Shown here: positions 42,423 through 50,862 of the stretch, piece after piece
Layout: the number at the start of each line of letters is the position of its first letter
How positions within the stretch are numbered: position 1 is the stretch's first letter
From: an uncultured Alphaproteobacteria bacterium
GTDB taxonomy: Bacteria; Pseudomonadota; Alphaproteobacteria; Caulobacterales; Caulobacteraceae
NCBI GenBank assembly: GCA_937920085.1
Contig: CALETE010000056.1
Location: 62,001 to 126,000, forward strand
Direction of reading: 5' to 3'
DNA: 64,000 nucleotides
The notes under the pieces: generated by a model
What the model was told of the DNA's origin: nothing
The model's database searches: none
What the model saw: only the letters and a program-made list of their open reading frames with translations
Position numbers and translations under genes: made by a program

Positions 42423-42436
42423 TTGATGTGGCTCAA
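42423..42436 (-). promoter_or_regulatory. FixK/FNR box upstream of ccoN
   Basis: TTGATGTGGCTCAA fits the FNR/FixK consensus TTGA-N6-TCAA. It ends 64 nt before the ccoN start, a distance that suits activation from near -40, and lies between the stop of the small cytochrome c gene and ccoN. FixK is encoded 1.2 kb away (43639). Confidence 0.88.
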
Positions 42437-42452
42437 AGCGATCTTCGCAGAG

Positions 42453-42785
42453 CTAGCGGGACGCCCGATTCAATCGGTTGAAATAGGCAACCAGATCGCC
42501 AATTTGATTGGAGTGAATGCGGATGGAGGGCATGTCGTAGTGCCCCGTCTCCTCAATCTCCGTCAGCTTCTTTTGAAGGCTGTGTTCTTCATAGATCCCA
42601 GCAATGTCACGAAAGGCCGGCGACTTAGGGTTTGGACTGGCACCGGTTTCATTGACGGCGTGACAGGCCGCACATTGCGACTGGGCCAGCGCGCGACCGC
42701 GCGCGGCGGCGCGGCTCTGGTCGGCCAAGGCCGGTTGGACAGCGACCAAGGCGACGACGGTGGCTAGGTAGGCTAATTGGCGCAT
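42453..42785 (-). CDS. Small exported cytochrome c
   Basis: A 110-residue protein: signal peptide (MRQLAYLATVVALVAVQPALA, 1-21), c-haem site C38/C41/H42 (CAACHAV), and a probable axial Met in HYDMPSIRI. Class I cytochrome of the same plan as the one at 30636-30968. It lies between the 38-residue membrane-protein gene (57-nt gap) and ccoN. Preceded by the same FixK-controlled promoter, so it is probably an electron donor or accessory at low oxygen. Confidence 0.9.
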   Translation of the reverse strand: MRQLAYLATVVALVAVQPALADQSRAAARGRALAQSQCAACHAVNETGASPNPKSPAFRDIAGIYEEHSLQKKLTEIEETGHYDMPSIRIHSNQIGDLVAYFNRLNRASR

Positions 42786-42842
42786 GACGGGTCCTCTCGA
42801 AGGGGCATCCTGACGCGGCCGAGCCCCATAAAGACGGCAGGC

Positions 42843-42959
42843 TCAGCGTTTAGCCTTGTCGGCGATCAGGGTGCAGGCATGCGCCCACCCAACGGCCAAA
42901 ATGAATGAAGCAAAGCTGGCGACCACGAGCGCGAGAAATGCGGTTTTCGTATCGAACAT
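42843..42959 (-). CDS. 38-residue membrane protein of a FixK-type operon
   Basis: An ORF of 39 codons: MFDTKTAFLALVVASFASFI, continuing LAVGWAHACTLIADKAKR. One hydrophobic helix spans about 7-26, followed by a short polar end with one His and one Cys. It has an ideal ribosome binding site, AGGAGG (42970-42965), 5 nt from ATG. A perfect FixK box lies 57 nt upstream (43016-43029) and the small cytochrome c gene lies downstream on the same strand. The RBS, promoter element and position support a real gene. I recognise no family; it may be an accessory of the cbb3 oxidase or of the cytochrome. Confidence 0.75.
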   Translation of the reverse strand: MFDTKTAFLALVVASFASFILAVGWAHACTLIADKAKR

Positions 42960-43015
42960 TAAAACCTCCTGAGAGTTCACAGGTGGGTTTCTGCCCGACT
43001 TAAATTCAGACGGCT

Positions 43016-43029
43016 TTGATGCGGGTCAA
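43016..43029 (-). promoter_or_regulatory. FixK/FNR box upstream of the small-protein/cytochrome pair
   Basis: TTGATGCGGGTCAA is a TTGAT-N4-GTCAA site, a close match to FixK consensus. It ends 57 nt before the start of the 38-residue gene (42959). On the other side it lies just past the stop of the Rap1a-like gene, whose direction makes it an unlikely target. Confidence 0.9.
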
Positions 43030-43047
43030 ACCCGCAAGGCAATTGGA

Positions 43048-43437
43048 TTAGCGTCCGCCTCGGCGCTGGACGCAGGGATAGCTGGCCTTCAGTGCCGCTG
43101 CGATGAGGGTCGCAGCTGCAAGGGACGATTGGTCGGGCTTTTGCTGGATATAAGGCAAGATCGTCGATTTGAGCTGATCGACCGAGATGTCCTCAGGCAG
43201 GCAAAGGACGGAGCGTCGCCGACCCCAGATATCCTGCTCGGCTAACACCTGATCCACAGAGCCGAGAATATAGCCAGCACAGAGTTCAGCATCCCCCTGG
43301 ACAGCTCCGGCATCACAGAGGGCCTCCAGCTTCCCAGCCTGCATGAAGGCGGGAATAGGTTTGGCGGCCCCAGGCGACAGGGTTGCCAGCGCAAATGCAA
43401 GGGCGACAAACATAGCTATTCTTCCCCGTAAGGTCAT
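43048..43437 (-). CDS. Rap1a/Tai-like exported protein
   Basis: A 129-residue exported protein: signal peptide (about 1-25), then QAGKLEALCD, DAELCAGYILGSVDQVLAEQ, SVLCLPEDISVDQLKS, ILPYIQQKPD and ALKASYPC. Four cysteines with this spacing match the Rap1a/Tai immunity protein domain. In Serratia these proteins protect against type VI effectors, but the domain occurs widely as stand-alone periplasmic proteins. No effector or secretion gene is nearby, so the immunity role is doubtful. Divergent from fixK. Confidence 0.75.
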   Translation of the reverse strand: MTLRGRIAMFVALAFALATLSPGAAKPIPAFMQAGKLEALCDAGAVQGDAELCAGYILGSVDQVLAEQDIWGRRRSVLCLPEDISVDQLKSTILPYIQQKPDQSSLAAATLIAAALKASYPCVQRRGGR

Positions 43438-43563
43438 TACAACGCGAGCCCGAACTTGCCGCTATGCGCCAAATCAAAGCGCTTTCCCAACCCATGTCCT
43501 AGTCCTGGATAGCCTTACCCCCAGGGCGATCTGCGGCGTCGTCCCGTGCCTCCGGATGTCTAC

Positions 43564-43589
43564 TTAAGGGGCGGCCCTGAATTTAAGGG
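43564..43589 (+). promoter_or_regulatory. Direct repeats upstream of fixK, possible FixJ site
   Basis: TTAAGGG occurs at 43564-43570 and 43583-43589, 19 nt apart, in the fixK upstream region (start 43639). Two-turn-spaced direct repeats are common for dimeric activators, and FixJ would be the expected regulator of fixK. The similarity to known FixJ sites is not strong, so the assignment is tentative. An imperfect palindrome at 43456-43472 (TTGCC...GCCAA arms) lies farther upstream in the same gap. Confidence 0.3.
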
Positions 43590-43638
43590 TCGCGAGCTGC
43601 GCGCTATCCCGTGGTTAAGTTCAAAACGGGGTTTCCCA

Positions 43639-44301
43639 ATGTCCCTTGCCTACGATTTCCAAGACGCCGCCATCCCCAGTCGCTCAGAGCCTTCCAGTGT
43701 CGATGAGACCCTGGACATCCTGAACCGCATGGGCGTTCGTATTGCCTATGCCAAGGACGAAGAGATTTATGGCCAGGATGAAATGGCTGACTTGGTTTAT
43801 CGGGTCATAGAGGGCGCAGTCCGTACCTCGCGGTTGATGAGCGATGGACGGCGCCAGATCGGCGACTTCTACCGCGCAGGCGACCTATTTGGCTTTGAGA
43901 CCGGCAGCCATCATCGGTTTGCGGCTGAAGCCTTACAGGATTGCATCATCCTGGTGCTCAAACGCTCGGCCCTAAAGAGTGCCGGCGGCGATCTGGAAAG
44001 GCTGACCTGGGCCACAACAAATCGGGAACTGGATCGCGCTCAAGAGCATTTACTGCTTCTGGGCCGCAAGACCGCCAGCGAAAAGGTCGCAAGCTTCCTA
44101 CTGGATTTGGTGCGGGGCTCGGATGCAGACACCGTTGATCTGCCTATGGGGCGTCAGGACATGGCCGATTACCTCGGCCTTACGATTGAGACCGTTTCGC
44201 GTATGCTTTCTCAATTGCAGGCCACGCGGATTGTTTGCTTCACCGCTACCCGCAAATTCCAGACCCCAAACATCGCAGCACTTAAGCGTATGGCGGCCTG
44301 A
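43639..44301 (+). CDS. fixK: Crp/Fnr-family regulator FixK
   Basis: About 220 residues: cyclic-nucleotide-binding-fold domain (about 25-140), dimer helix, and winged helix. The recognition helix contains ETVSR (184-188), the Glu/Ser/Arg set that reads TTGA half-sites, in agreement with the two FixK boxes nearby. The N-terminal Fe-S cysteines of FNR are absent, so oxygen sensing must be upstream (FixL). I start at ATG 43639; a longer in-frame start at 43546 is less likely. Next genes on the same strand: Usp, FixL, FixJ. Confidence 0.92.
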   Translation: MSLAYDFQDAAIPSRSEPSSVDETLDILNRMGVRIAYAKDEEIYGQDEMADLVYRVIEGAVRTSRLMSDGRRQIGDFYRAGDLFGFETGSHHRFAAEALQDCIILVLKRSALKSAGGDLERLTWATTNRELDRAQEHLLLLGRKTASEKVASFLLDLVRGSDADTVDLPMGRQDMADYLGLTIETVSRMLSQLQATRIVCFTATRKFQTPNIAALKRMAA

Positions 44302-44340
44302 AAACCGTCAAACGATCCACCCTCGAATTTGGAGATCTCG

Positions 44341-45168
44341 ATGACCTATCGGACCCTATTGACCCATGTTCAGCCCTACGGATGGTCGGATCTGAGACTG
44401 GAAATGGCCGCAGCCCTGGCAGTAGACCTTGATGCCGTCCTGATTGGCCTCGCAGCCGAGTCGGTTCCGATCTATGCGGTCAGCGACCCCTATGGCATGG
44501 CCGCACCCCAGCTCACATCCATACTTGTCGAGCAGCAGACCAAGAACCTTGAGGATGCGCATACGCGCTTTCTTGAGCTCGCAGGTCGCGCTCAAACCCA
44601 ATGGCGGTCCATCCGCGACCTGCCTACGCCTGCCATGGCCCGTGCGGCCCGATCTGCCGACCTGATTGTGGTTGGCGGGTCATCTTCTGGGACAGACGAC
44701 AAAAACTACGCCGTGGACATTGGCGAACTGGTCCTGACCGCGGGGCGACCCGTCTTAATCGTTCCACAGGACGGCGGATTCCTAGCGCCGAAAAAGATCG
44801 TGATTGCCTGGAAGGACAGCCGGGAATCGCGCCGGGCTGTCACAGATGCCATGCCCTTTCTGGAAAAAGCCGAAGAGGTGATGGTGCTTGGTGTTGGTAG
44901 CGCCGAGGACACCGACAACCTGCATTTCGAAACAAAGGATGTTGCCGACTTACTAGCCCGTCACGGCGTGAAGTCCTGCCGTCCAACCGTCGCCGCGGGG
45001 ACAGGGGAAAAGGTCGAGGCTCAGATCCTGGCTCATATCGAAGCGTTTGACGCTGATCTGGTGGTGGCCGGCGGATATGGTCATAGCCGTGCGACAGAGT
45101 GGGTGCTTGGCGGCGTGACAAGGACCTTGCTGCATCTGCCCAAACGGTATGTTCTCCTGAGCCACTAA
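44341..45168 (+). CDS. Double universal stress protein
   Basis: About 275 residues in two UspA-fold halves. The first (1-140) begins YRTLLTHVQPYGWSDLRLEM and ends GRPVLIVPQ; the second (about 148-275) ends with VVAGGYGHSRATEWVLGG, the ATP-binding G-x2-G-x9-G pattern. Start at ATG 44341 with GGAG 6 nt upstream. Lies 39 nt after fixK. Double Usp proteins are frequent members of FNR/FixK regulons at low oxygen, which fits. Confidence 0.9.
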   Translation: MTYRTLLTHVQPYGWSDLRLEMAAALAVDLDAVLIGLAAESVPIYAVSDPYGMAAPQLTSILVEQQTKNLEDAHTRFLELAGRAQTQWRSIRDLPTPAMARAARSADLIVVGGSSSGTDDKNYAVDIGELVLTAGRPVLIVPQDGGFLAPKKIVIAWKDSRESRRAVTDAMPFLEKAEEVMVLGVGSAEDTDNLHFETKDVADLLARHGVKSCRPTVAAGTGEKVEAQILAHIEAFDADLVVAGGYGHSRATEWVLGGVTRTLLHLPKRYVLLSH

Positions 45169-45215
45169 GGCCGTGCGCCCTTGTGCGCGGTGCAGGAGCA
45201 CCCTATCGCTGAGTC

Positions 45216-46712
45216 ATGTCACTGAGTTTCCTGTCAAAACCGGTTTCTAGTGGTCGAACCCTGACACAAGGGCTTGTGGCGAATGTGGTCGCGATCCTAG
45301 CGGTCGCGGTATCCCTGGCACTGTATGCGACCTTACGCCCCCTCATGGCGGGACACCTCAGCCTGGTAATCCTGATCCCATCCCTGCTGTTTGCGGCAGC
45401 GACAGTTGATCGCGGTTCGGTCCTGCTCTTGACCGCATTAGGCTTGGCCGCTGTCTTGGCCATGATTGGATTTGGCGCGCTGAGCCAACCGGCAAATCTT
45501 ATAGAAGTGGCAGCCTATGTGATCCTGGGGCCCTGTTTCGCCTATGGCGGTTGGCGGCTTAAGGTGTCCAATGCCGCGGCAGCAGCAGCGATCCGCGACG
45601 CGGAAGAACGCGGGGCACACCTGCAGTCAATTCTCGACACGGTGCCTGACGCGATGATTGTGATTGACCCCCGTGGCGTCATTTTTTCCTTCTCTGCGGC
45701 GGCTGAACGGCTGTTTGGCTGGCAAGCGAGCGAAGTGATTGGTCGGAACATCAGTGAATTGATGCCTGAGCCCTACAGGTCGGGCCATGACAACTACATC
45801 AAGCGGTATATGGAGACTGGTGAGGCACGCATTGTCGGAATTGGGCGCGTGGTCGTTGGCGAGCGCAAGGACGGTTCAACCTTTCCCATGGAGCTTTCCG
45901 TCGGTGAGATGAAGTCCGGAGACAGGCGGTATTTCACCGGCTTCGTCATGGACTTGACCGAAAGTCAGGCTGTAGCCCGCCGCATGCAGGAAATGCAGAC
46001 CGAGCTCATTCACGTCTCGCGATTGACCTCCATGGGTGAAATGGCCTCGGCCCTGGCCCATGAATTAAACCAGCCCCTGTCAGCGATCGCCAATTACATG
46101 AAGGGGTCTGTCCGTCTCCTCGAGGCATCTGCCCCAGACCTCACCAAGATCAAGAGCGCCCTCAGCGAGGCCGGCGACCAAGCCCTGCGCGCCGGCGCCA
46201 TTATCCGAAAACTCCGTGAATTTATAACCCGTGGCGAGGCCGAAACTCAGGTTGAGCACCTTCCGAAGCTGATTGAGGAAGCTGGCGCACTGGCCATGGT
46301 CGGGGCCAAGGATATGGGTATTCGGCTTTTGTTTGACTTGTCTCCGGATGCCGATCTGGTGATCGTCGACAAGGTACAGATCCAGCAAGTGATTTTGAAC
46401 TTGATGCGCAATAGCGTGGACTGCATGGCAGACTCACCAGTCCGCACCCTCACCGTCGCTACAGAAGTAGATGACCAGGATATGATCGAGCTCTCGGTTA
46501 CCGATACAGGTCCTGGGATCGATCCGGACGTGGCAGGGCGGCTCTTCCAACCCTTCGTAACAACCAAGGCTGAAGGCATGGGCGTGGGGCTTTCGATTTG
46601 CCGCACCATTATTGAAGCCCACGGGGGAAAGATATGGTTTGAAACGGGTCCTGGTGGTGGCACCAGTTTCCGCTTCACCCTACGTCGCGCAAAGGCAGAG
46701 GAAGATGCCTGA
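45216..46712 (+). CDS. fixL: Oxygen-sensing histidine kinase FixL
   Basis: A 498-residue haem-PAS kinase. Four hydrophobic segments (about 20-110) anchor it. The PAS domain (about 135-250) keeps the haem ligand H191 (GHDNYIKRY), R197, and R211, equal to H200, R206 and R220 of Bradyrhizobium FixL. The kinase has H282 in ALAHELNQP and ATP-site motifs NLMRNSVD, DTGPGIDP and GMGVGLS. Oxygen release from haem should switch on the kinase. The stop overlaps the fixJ start by 8 nt. Confidence 0.95.
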   Translation: MSLSFLSKPVSSGRTLTQGLVANVVAILAVAVSLALYATLRPLMAGHLSLVILIPSLLFAAATVDRGSVLLLTALGLAAVLAMIGFGALSQPANLIEVAAYVILGPCFAYGGWRLKVSNAAAAAAIRDAEERGAHLQSILDTVPDAMIVIDPRGVIFSFSAAAERLFGWQASEVIGRNISELMPEPYRSGHDNYIKRYMETGEARIVGIGRVVVGERKDGSTFPMELSVGEMKSGDRRYFTGFVMDLTESQAVARRMQEMQTELIHVSRLTSMGEMASALAHELNQPLSAIANYMKGSVRLLEASAPDLTKIKSALSEAGDQALRAGAIIRKLREFITRGEAETQVEHLPKLIEEAGALAMVGAKDMGIRLLFDLSPDADLVIVDKVQIQQVILNLMRNSVDCMADSPVRTLTVATEVDDQDMIELSVTDTGPGIDPDVAGRLFQPFVTTKAEGMGVGLSICRTIIEAHGGKIWFETGPGGGTSFRFTLRRAKAEEDA

Positions 46713-47310
46713 AGCCCCGATTATTCATGTGATAGATGACGATGAGGCCATGAGAACCTCCTTGTCTTTTCTGCTGGATAGCGCCGGATTGGATAATGCG
46801 GTTTATGCCTCCGCAGAGGCCTTTCTAGAACACGCGAGCGATGACGCTCGGGGATGCATCATCACCGATATTCGCATGCCAGGCATGAGCGGAATGGATT
46901 TGGTGGCACATCTGAAATCGACGGGCACCAAATTGCCTGTGATTGTCATCACCGGTCATGGGGATGTTCCCCTTGCCGTTCAGGCGATGAAAAACGGAGT
47001 GCTCGACTTCCTTGAAAAGCCCTTTGACGACGAGATTCTTCTGGCAGCCATTCATCGCGCCCTGAGCGACCATGGGCGGGAGGGGAGCCCCACGGGAGAC
47101 GGCACCTTCGCATCTGTCCTTGCCACCCTATCTCCTCGAGAAACCGAAGTCCTGCGCGGGGTGGTTGCTGGAAAAGCCAATAAGATCATCGCCTATGACC
47201 TGGGGATCAGTCCCCGAACCGTCGAAGTCTATCGCGCCAATGTTATGGCCAAGACCGGCGCAAAAGGGTTATCCGAGCTGGTCCGTATGGCGATGTCTGC
47301 AGGCTTTTAG
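46705..47310 (+). CDS. fixJ: Response regulator FixJ
   Basis: About 201 residues: receiver domain with acidic residues IDDDEA (10-15), phosphoacceptor D55 (TDIRMPGMSG) and Lys in LEKPFDD, then a LuxR-type helix-turn-helix (LSPRETEVLRGVVAGKANK, DLGISPRTVEVYRANVM). Start at ATG 46705, overlapping fixL by 8 nt; in-frame starts farther upstream lie inside fixL. FixJ-phosphate should activate fixK upstream. Confidence 0.94.
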   Translation: MPEAPIIHVIDDDEAMRTSLSFLLDSAGLDNAVYASAEAFLEHASDDARGCIITDIRMPGMSGMDLVAHLKSTGTKLPVIVITGHGDVPLAVQAMKNGVLDFLEKPFDDEILLAAIHRALSDHGREGSPTGDGTFASVLATLSPRETEVLRGVVAGKANKIIAYDLGISPRTVEVYRANVMAKTGAKGLSELVRMAMSAGF

Positions 47311-47357
47311 GGCGAAATCTGCCCATCATTGGCACCTTTGCGATGTATCAAGGCTAG

Positions 47358-47798
47358 GTGACGGTCGCCGATTTAAGGATCGCTCTCCCGTCCGTCTGCA
47401 AGCCTGAAATGCGCCCCATCGCTTCCATCCCGCCGTCTGTTTTTCTGGTCGACGACGACCAGGCCCTGCGCACTGCCTTGAAGTTTTCGCTCGAACTGGA
47501 AGGCTTTGACGTAAGGACATATGCCTCAGGTGAGGACCTATTGCGGGCACGATTTCCCCGCCGTGGCGGGTGTTTGGTTTTGGATCAGAACCTCCCTGGG
47601 CTCACCGGCCTCGAAGCCCTTTCCGTCCTGCGAAGTCGCGCCATCAACCTGCCCGCCCTCCTCATCACCAGTCACCTGACCGCTGCCTTGAAAGATACCG
47701 CCAAGCAGGCCAAGGCCACAGTGGTAGAGAAGCCGCTGCTGGGCGATGTGCTCGTCGGTTGTATCTGGCGCGCCCTTGATGAAGCTAAGGCAGTTTAA
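47358..47798 (+). CDS. Stand-alone receiver domain protein
   Basis: A 146-residue single receiver domain without output domain: acidic cluster VDDDQA (31-36), phosphoacceptor D76 (LVLDQNLPGLTG), ITS and EKPL (Lys). All signature residues are present. Start at GTG 47358 (AAGG 4 nt upstream) or ATG 47409. It lies 47 nt after fixJ. It may be a phosphate sink or a second target of FixL, comparable in position to accessory proteins of rhizobial FixLJ systems. No homology to FixT. Confidence 0.85.
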   Translation: MTVADLRIALPSVCKPEMRPIASIPPSVFLVDDDQALRTALKFSLELEGFDVRTYASGEDLLRARFPRRGGCLVLDQNLPGLTGLEALSVLRSRAINLPALLITSHLTAALKDTAKQAKATVVEKPLLGDVLVGCIWRALDEAKAV

Positions 47799-47882
47799 GG
47801 CAGTCGGGAGCGTAACTTCGTCAAGCTAGGCAGGCGGATATCTTGCTGTATCGTGACCCCCAATAACCTGGGAGGCAGGAAC

Positions 47883-49427
47883 ATGACCCTAATAGATCAC
47901 GCGAGGCTGACGCCTGAAAAGCCCGCTATGATTTCAGCAGACACGGGCAAGGTCGTCACCTTCGCTCAGCTTGAAGATAATTCAACGCGGCTTGTTCATT
48001 TCCTGCGGGCGCAAGGCCTGGTGCGCGGCGACCATGTGGCCATTTTGATGGAAAACCACCTGTCCTTTATGGACTTGGTTTGGGCGGCCTATCGCGCCGG
48101 ACTCTATGTCACGTCGATCAACCGATATCTGCCGCCAGACGAAGTGGCCTATATCGTTCAGGACTGTGGGGCCAAGGCCCTCATCACCTCCTTTGGCAAG
48201 CGCGATACGGCAGCCCCGCTCTTGGATATGATCCCCGACTGTCCCCTTCGGCTCATGGTCGATGGAACCATCCCAGGTTGGCAATCCTACGAACAGGCCC
48301 TGGCGCAAAGCGCGTCAGTGCCCCTGGACGAAGAGTGGATGGGCGACTCCATGCTCTACAGTTCAGGCACCACTGGACGCCCTAAGGGCATTCTGCGCCC
48401 CCTGCCCAACCTTTCGACAGCTGAAGGCATGGCCTTGCGCCAATCAGTCAATCGTTACGGCCTCAGCGCGGACTCAATCTATTTATCGCCCGCCCCGCTC
48501 TATCACGCAGCGCCCCTGTCTTATGTCCTGACGGTTCAGTCTTTTGGTGGCACGGTCGTAATGATGGAGCGTTATGACGCCGAGCAGGCCCTGAAATTGA
48601 TCGCTGATTACAAGGTGACCCATAGTCAGTGGGTGCCGACCATGTTTGTGCGAATGCTGAAACTGCCGCCGGACGTCCGGCATAGCTATGACCTTTCCAG
48701 CCACAGGGTTGCCGTGCATGCGGCAGCGCCCTGCCCGGTTGAGGTGAAGCGGGAAATGATCGCCTGGTGGGGCCCGATCCTCTTCGAATACTATGCCGGG
48801 ACTGAAGCCTCGGGCTCGACCTTCATCACCAGCGAAGAATGGCTGAAACATCCAGGCTCCGTCGGAAAGGCTGCCCTGGGCGTCCTGCATATCTGTGATG
48901 AAGATGGCGCTGAGCTTCCCATCGGCGAGACGGGTCTTGTCTATTTCGAACGGGAGACACCAACCTTCCAGTACCATAATGATCCCGAAAAAACCCGCGC
49001 CGCACGGCATCCCTTGCACGCCAATTGGAATGCGTTGGGAGATGTGGGCTATCTGGATGAGGAGGGGTATCTCTACCTCACTGACCGCAAGGCCTTTATG
49101 ATCATCTCAGGCGGTGTGAACATCTATCCTCAAGCCATTGAGGATGCCCTGGTCACACACCCAAAGGTCGGCGATGTGGCGGTGTTTGGTGTTCCAGACC
49201 CAGAAATGGGCGAAGCCGTTAAGGCCGTCATAGAACCTGCGCCCGGCATAGAGCCGACCGAAGAGCTCGCCCAGGAACTTCTGGCCTTCGCCCGTAGCAA
49301 ACTTGCCCACTACATGGCCCCAAGATCGGTCGACTTTATCGTGGAAATGCCCCGCCTGCCGACCGGCAAACTTTATAAGCGACTGCTTCGTGACACATAC
49401 TGGCAGAACCAGGACAGCAAGATTTGA
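47883..49427 (+). CDS. Acyl-CoA synthetase-like AMP-dependent ligase
   Basis: A 514-residue ANL-superfamily enzyme; activates a carboxylic acid as acyl-AMP, then probably thioesterifies it to CoA. P-loop motif YSSGTTGRPKGI (about 165), YYAGTEASG, the hinge region around YLTDRKAFMIISGGVNIYPQ, and the catalytic Lys in PTGKLYKR near the end. Start at ATG 47883 with GGAGG 7 nt upstream. Chain length or aromatic specificity cannot be told. Lies 5 nt before the aldose-epimerase gene. Confidence 0.88.
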   Translation: MTLIDHARLTPEKPAMISADTGKVVTFAQLEDNSTRLVHFLRAQGLVRGDHVAILMENHLSFMDLVWAAYRAGLYVTSINRYLPPDEVAYIVQDCGAKALITSFGKRDTAAPLLDMIPDCPLRLMVDGTIPGWQSYEQALAQSASVPLDEEWMGDSMLYSSGTTGRPKGILRPLPNLSTAEGMALRQSVNRYGLSADSIYLSPAPLYHAAPLSYVLTVQSFGGTVVMMERYDAEQALKLIADYKVTHSQWVPTMFVRMLKLPPDVRHSYDLSSHRVAVHAAAPCPVEVKREMIAWWGPILFEYYAGTEASGSTFITSEEWLKHPGSVGKAALGVLHICDEDGAELPIGETGLVYFERETPTFQYHNDPEKTRAARHPLHANWNALGDVGYLDEEGYLYLTDRKAFMIISGGVNIYPQAIEDALVTHPKVGDVAVFGVPDPEMGEAVKAVIEPAPGIEPTEELAQELLAFARSKLAHYMAPRSVDFIVEMPRLPTGKLYKRLLRDTYWQNQDSKI

Positions 49428-49431
49428 TCCT

Positions 49432-50307
49432 GTGTCCCTGCGCCTGACCAATGGGTCCTATCGCGTCCTGCTGACCCCAGAGGTCGGCGGCGCGCTATCA
49501 GGGGCTTGGTACACCATCCATGGCGATCACTGGCCAATCCTCCGCCCGGCCCAAGACATCCTCACGGATGTCACGGACTCCGCCTGTTTCCCCCTAGCGC
49601 CGTTCTGCAACCGCCTGCGTGACGGGCACCTCAGCTTTCGGGGTCGGGAGGTGCAGCTTCCGCCAAACATACCCCGACAGCGCCATCCACTGCATGGCCA
49701 AGCTTGGCAGGAACCCTGGACCCTAGAGTCGCACACCTCAAACACGGCCACCATGCGGTTTAGGCACAGTCCCGGACATTGGCCCTGGCTCTATGAGGTC
49801 CACCAGACTGTTGAGGTGTCAGAGACCGGGATCCTCATCGCGATCACCCTGACCAATCTGGACAGGGCGCCAATGCCTGCTGGAATTGGACTCCACCCTT
49901 ATTTTCCGTCTACGGAATTCACGCGCCTGCGAACCCAAGTCAGCTCCGTCCAGCTGACGGATGGCGACACCCTCGTAACGGGCGACACCGCACCGGCGGA
50001 GTTAGCCTATGACCTGAGCGATCGCCGCATTTTGGGGTCTGGACTGGATCATGGATTTGCAGACTGGTCAGGAGAGCTGGAAATTCTCTACCCCGACTAT
50101 GGGGTGCGTATGACCGCCTCACCCAACGCCCGTTGGCTGCAAGTCTATACGCCGGTCGACGCAGCCTATTTTTGCGCAGAACCGGTCACCCACGCCAATG
50201 ATGCCTTTGCAGCGCCTGAGACGTCTTGGCCTGACCTCGGGGTGAAGGTGCTGGAAACAGGGGACACCGTTCACATGGACATAAGACTGCAAGGTTTCCA
50301 GAGATAG
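49432..50307 (+). CDS. Aldose 1-epimerase family protein
   Basis: About 291 residues, a galactose-mutarotase-like beta-sandwich. Likely catalytic His and Glu lie in HPLHGQAW, GIGLHPYF and FCAEPVTHANDAF, the family's His/His/Glu set. Start at GTG 49432, 4 nt after the ligase stop, so the two genes are linked. Longer in-frame starts run back into the ligase. Interconverts alpha/beta sugar anomers. Role next to an acyl ligase is unclear. Confidence 0.85.
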   Translation: MSLRLTNGSYRVLLTPEVGGALSGAWYTIHGDHWPILRPAQDILTDVTDSACFPLAPFCNRLRDGHLSFRGREVQLPPNIPRQRHPLHGQAWQEPWTLESHTSNTATMRFRHSPGHWPWLYEVHQTVEVSETGILIAITLTNLDRAPMPAGIGLHPYFPSTEFTRLRTQVSSVQLTDGDTLVTGDTAPAELAYDLSDRRILGSGLDHGFADWSGELEILYPDYGVRMTASPNARWLQVYTPVDAAYFCAEPVTHANDAFAAPETSWPDLGVKVLETGDTVHMDIRLQGFQR

Positions 50308-50349
50308 GCAACCCGGCAGGTCCAAGGACCGGCTTTTACAGACAGTGCC

Positions 50350-50862
50350 CTAGGCCTTGGCCGCCCGCTCTGATTTCAGCAGGGCCGTGAGTTCGGCCAC
50401 AGCTTGGGTCAATTGCAGGACTTCGCGGTCCCTTAGGGCGTCAATCTTCTCATGGAGTAGCTCGATCTCCAGCTCGGCCTTGATGTTTACATGATAGTCG
50501 TTCTCGGCCTCTTTTCGGTCGATTTCCTGCTGCCGGTTCTGGCTCATCATGATGAAGGGGGCGGCATAGGCAGCCTGAAAGGACAGGGCGAGGTTCAGCA
50601 GGATAAAGGGATAGGGGTCCCAATGGCGGATATAGGCGGTAACGTTCAGAGCAATCCATAAGACCAGTATGGTCGATTGAATGATGATAAAGCGCCAGGA
50701 TCCCATGGTCGCTGCGACGGTGTCGGCGATTTTTTGCCCGACGGTCAGGTCATCTGGCGATTTTGACGCCCATTTCTGCCGCAGCCTCCGCCGCTCCAAC
50801 CTCAGTTCGGCCAGAATTTTCAGTTCGGCGTCATGAAGATCGTTGGCAAGATTGGTCGACAT
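50350..50862 (-). CDS. DUF1003 membrane protein
   Basis: A 170-residue protein with two transmembrane helices (about 55-75 and 87-108), SPDDLTVGQKIADTVAATMG before the first and a coiled, acidic C-terminus after the second. RHWDPYPFILLNLALSFQAA is the signature of DUF1003, a small membrane family of unknown function. It is transcribed leftwards, convergent with the aldose epimerase, and divergent from the cytochrome at 50968. Confidence 0.88.
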   Translation of the reverse strand: MSTNLANDLHDAELKILAELRLERRRLRQKWASKSPDDLTVGQKIADTVAATMGSWRFIIIQSTILVLWIALNVTAYIRHWDPYPFILLNLALSFQAAYAAPFIMMSQNRQQEIDRKEAENDYHVNIKAELEIELLHEKIDALRDREVLQLTQAVAELTALLKSERAAKA

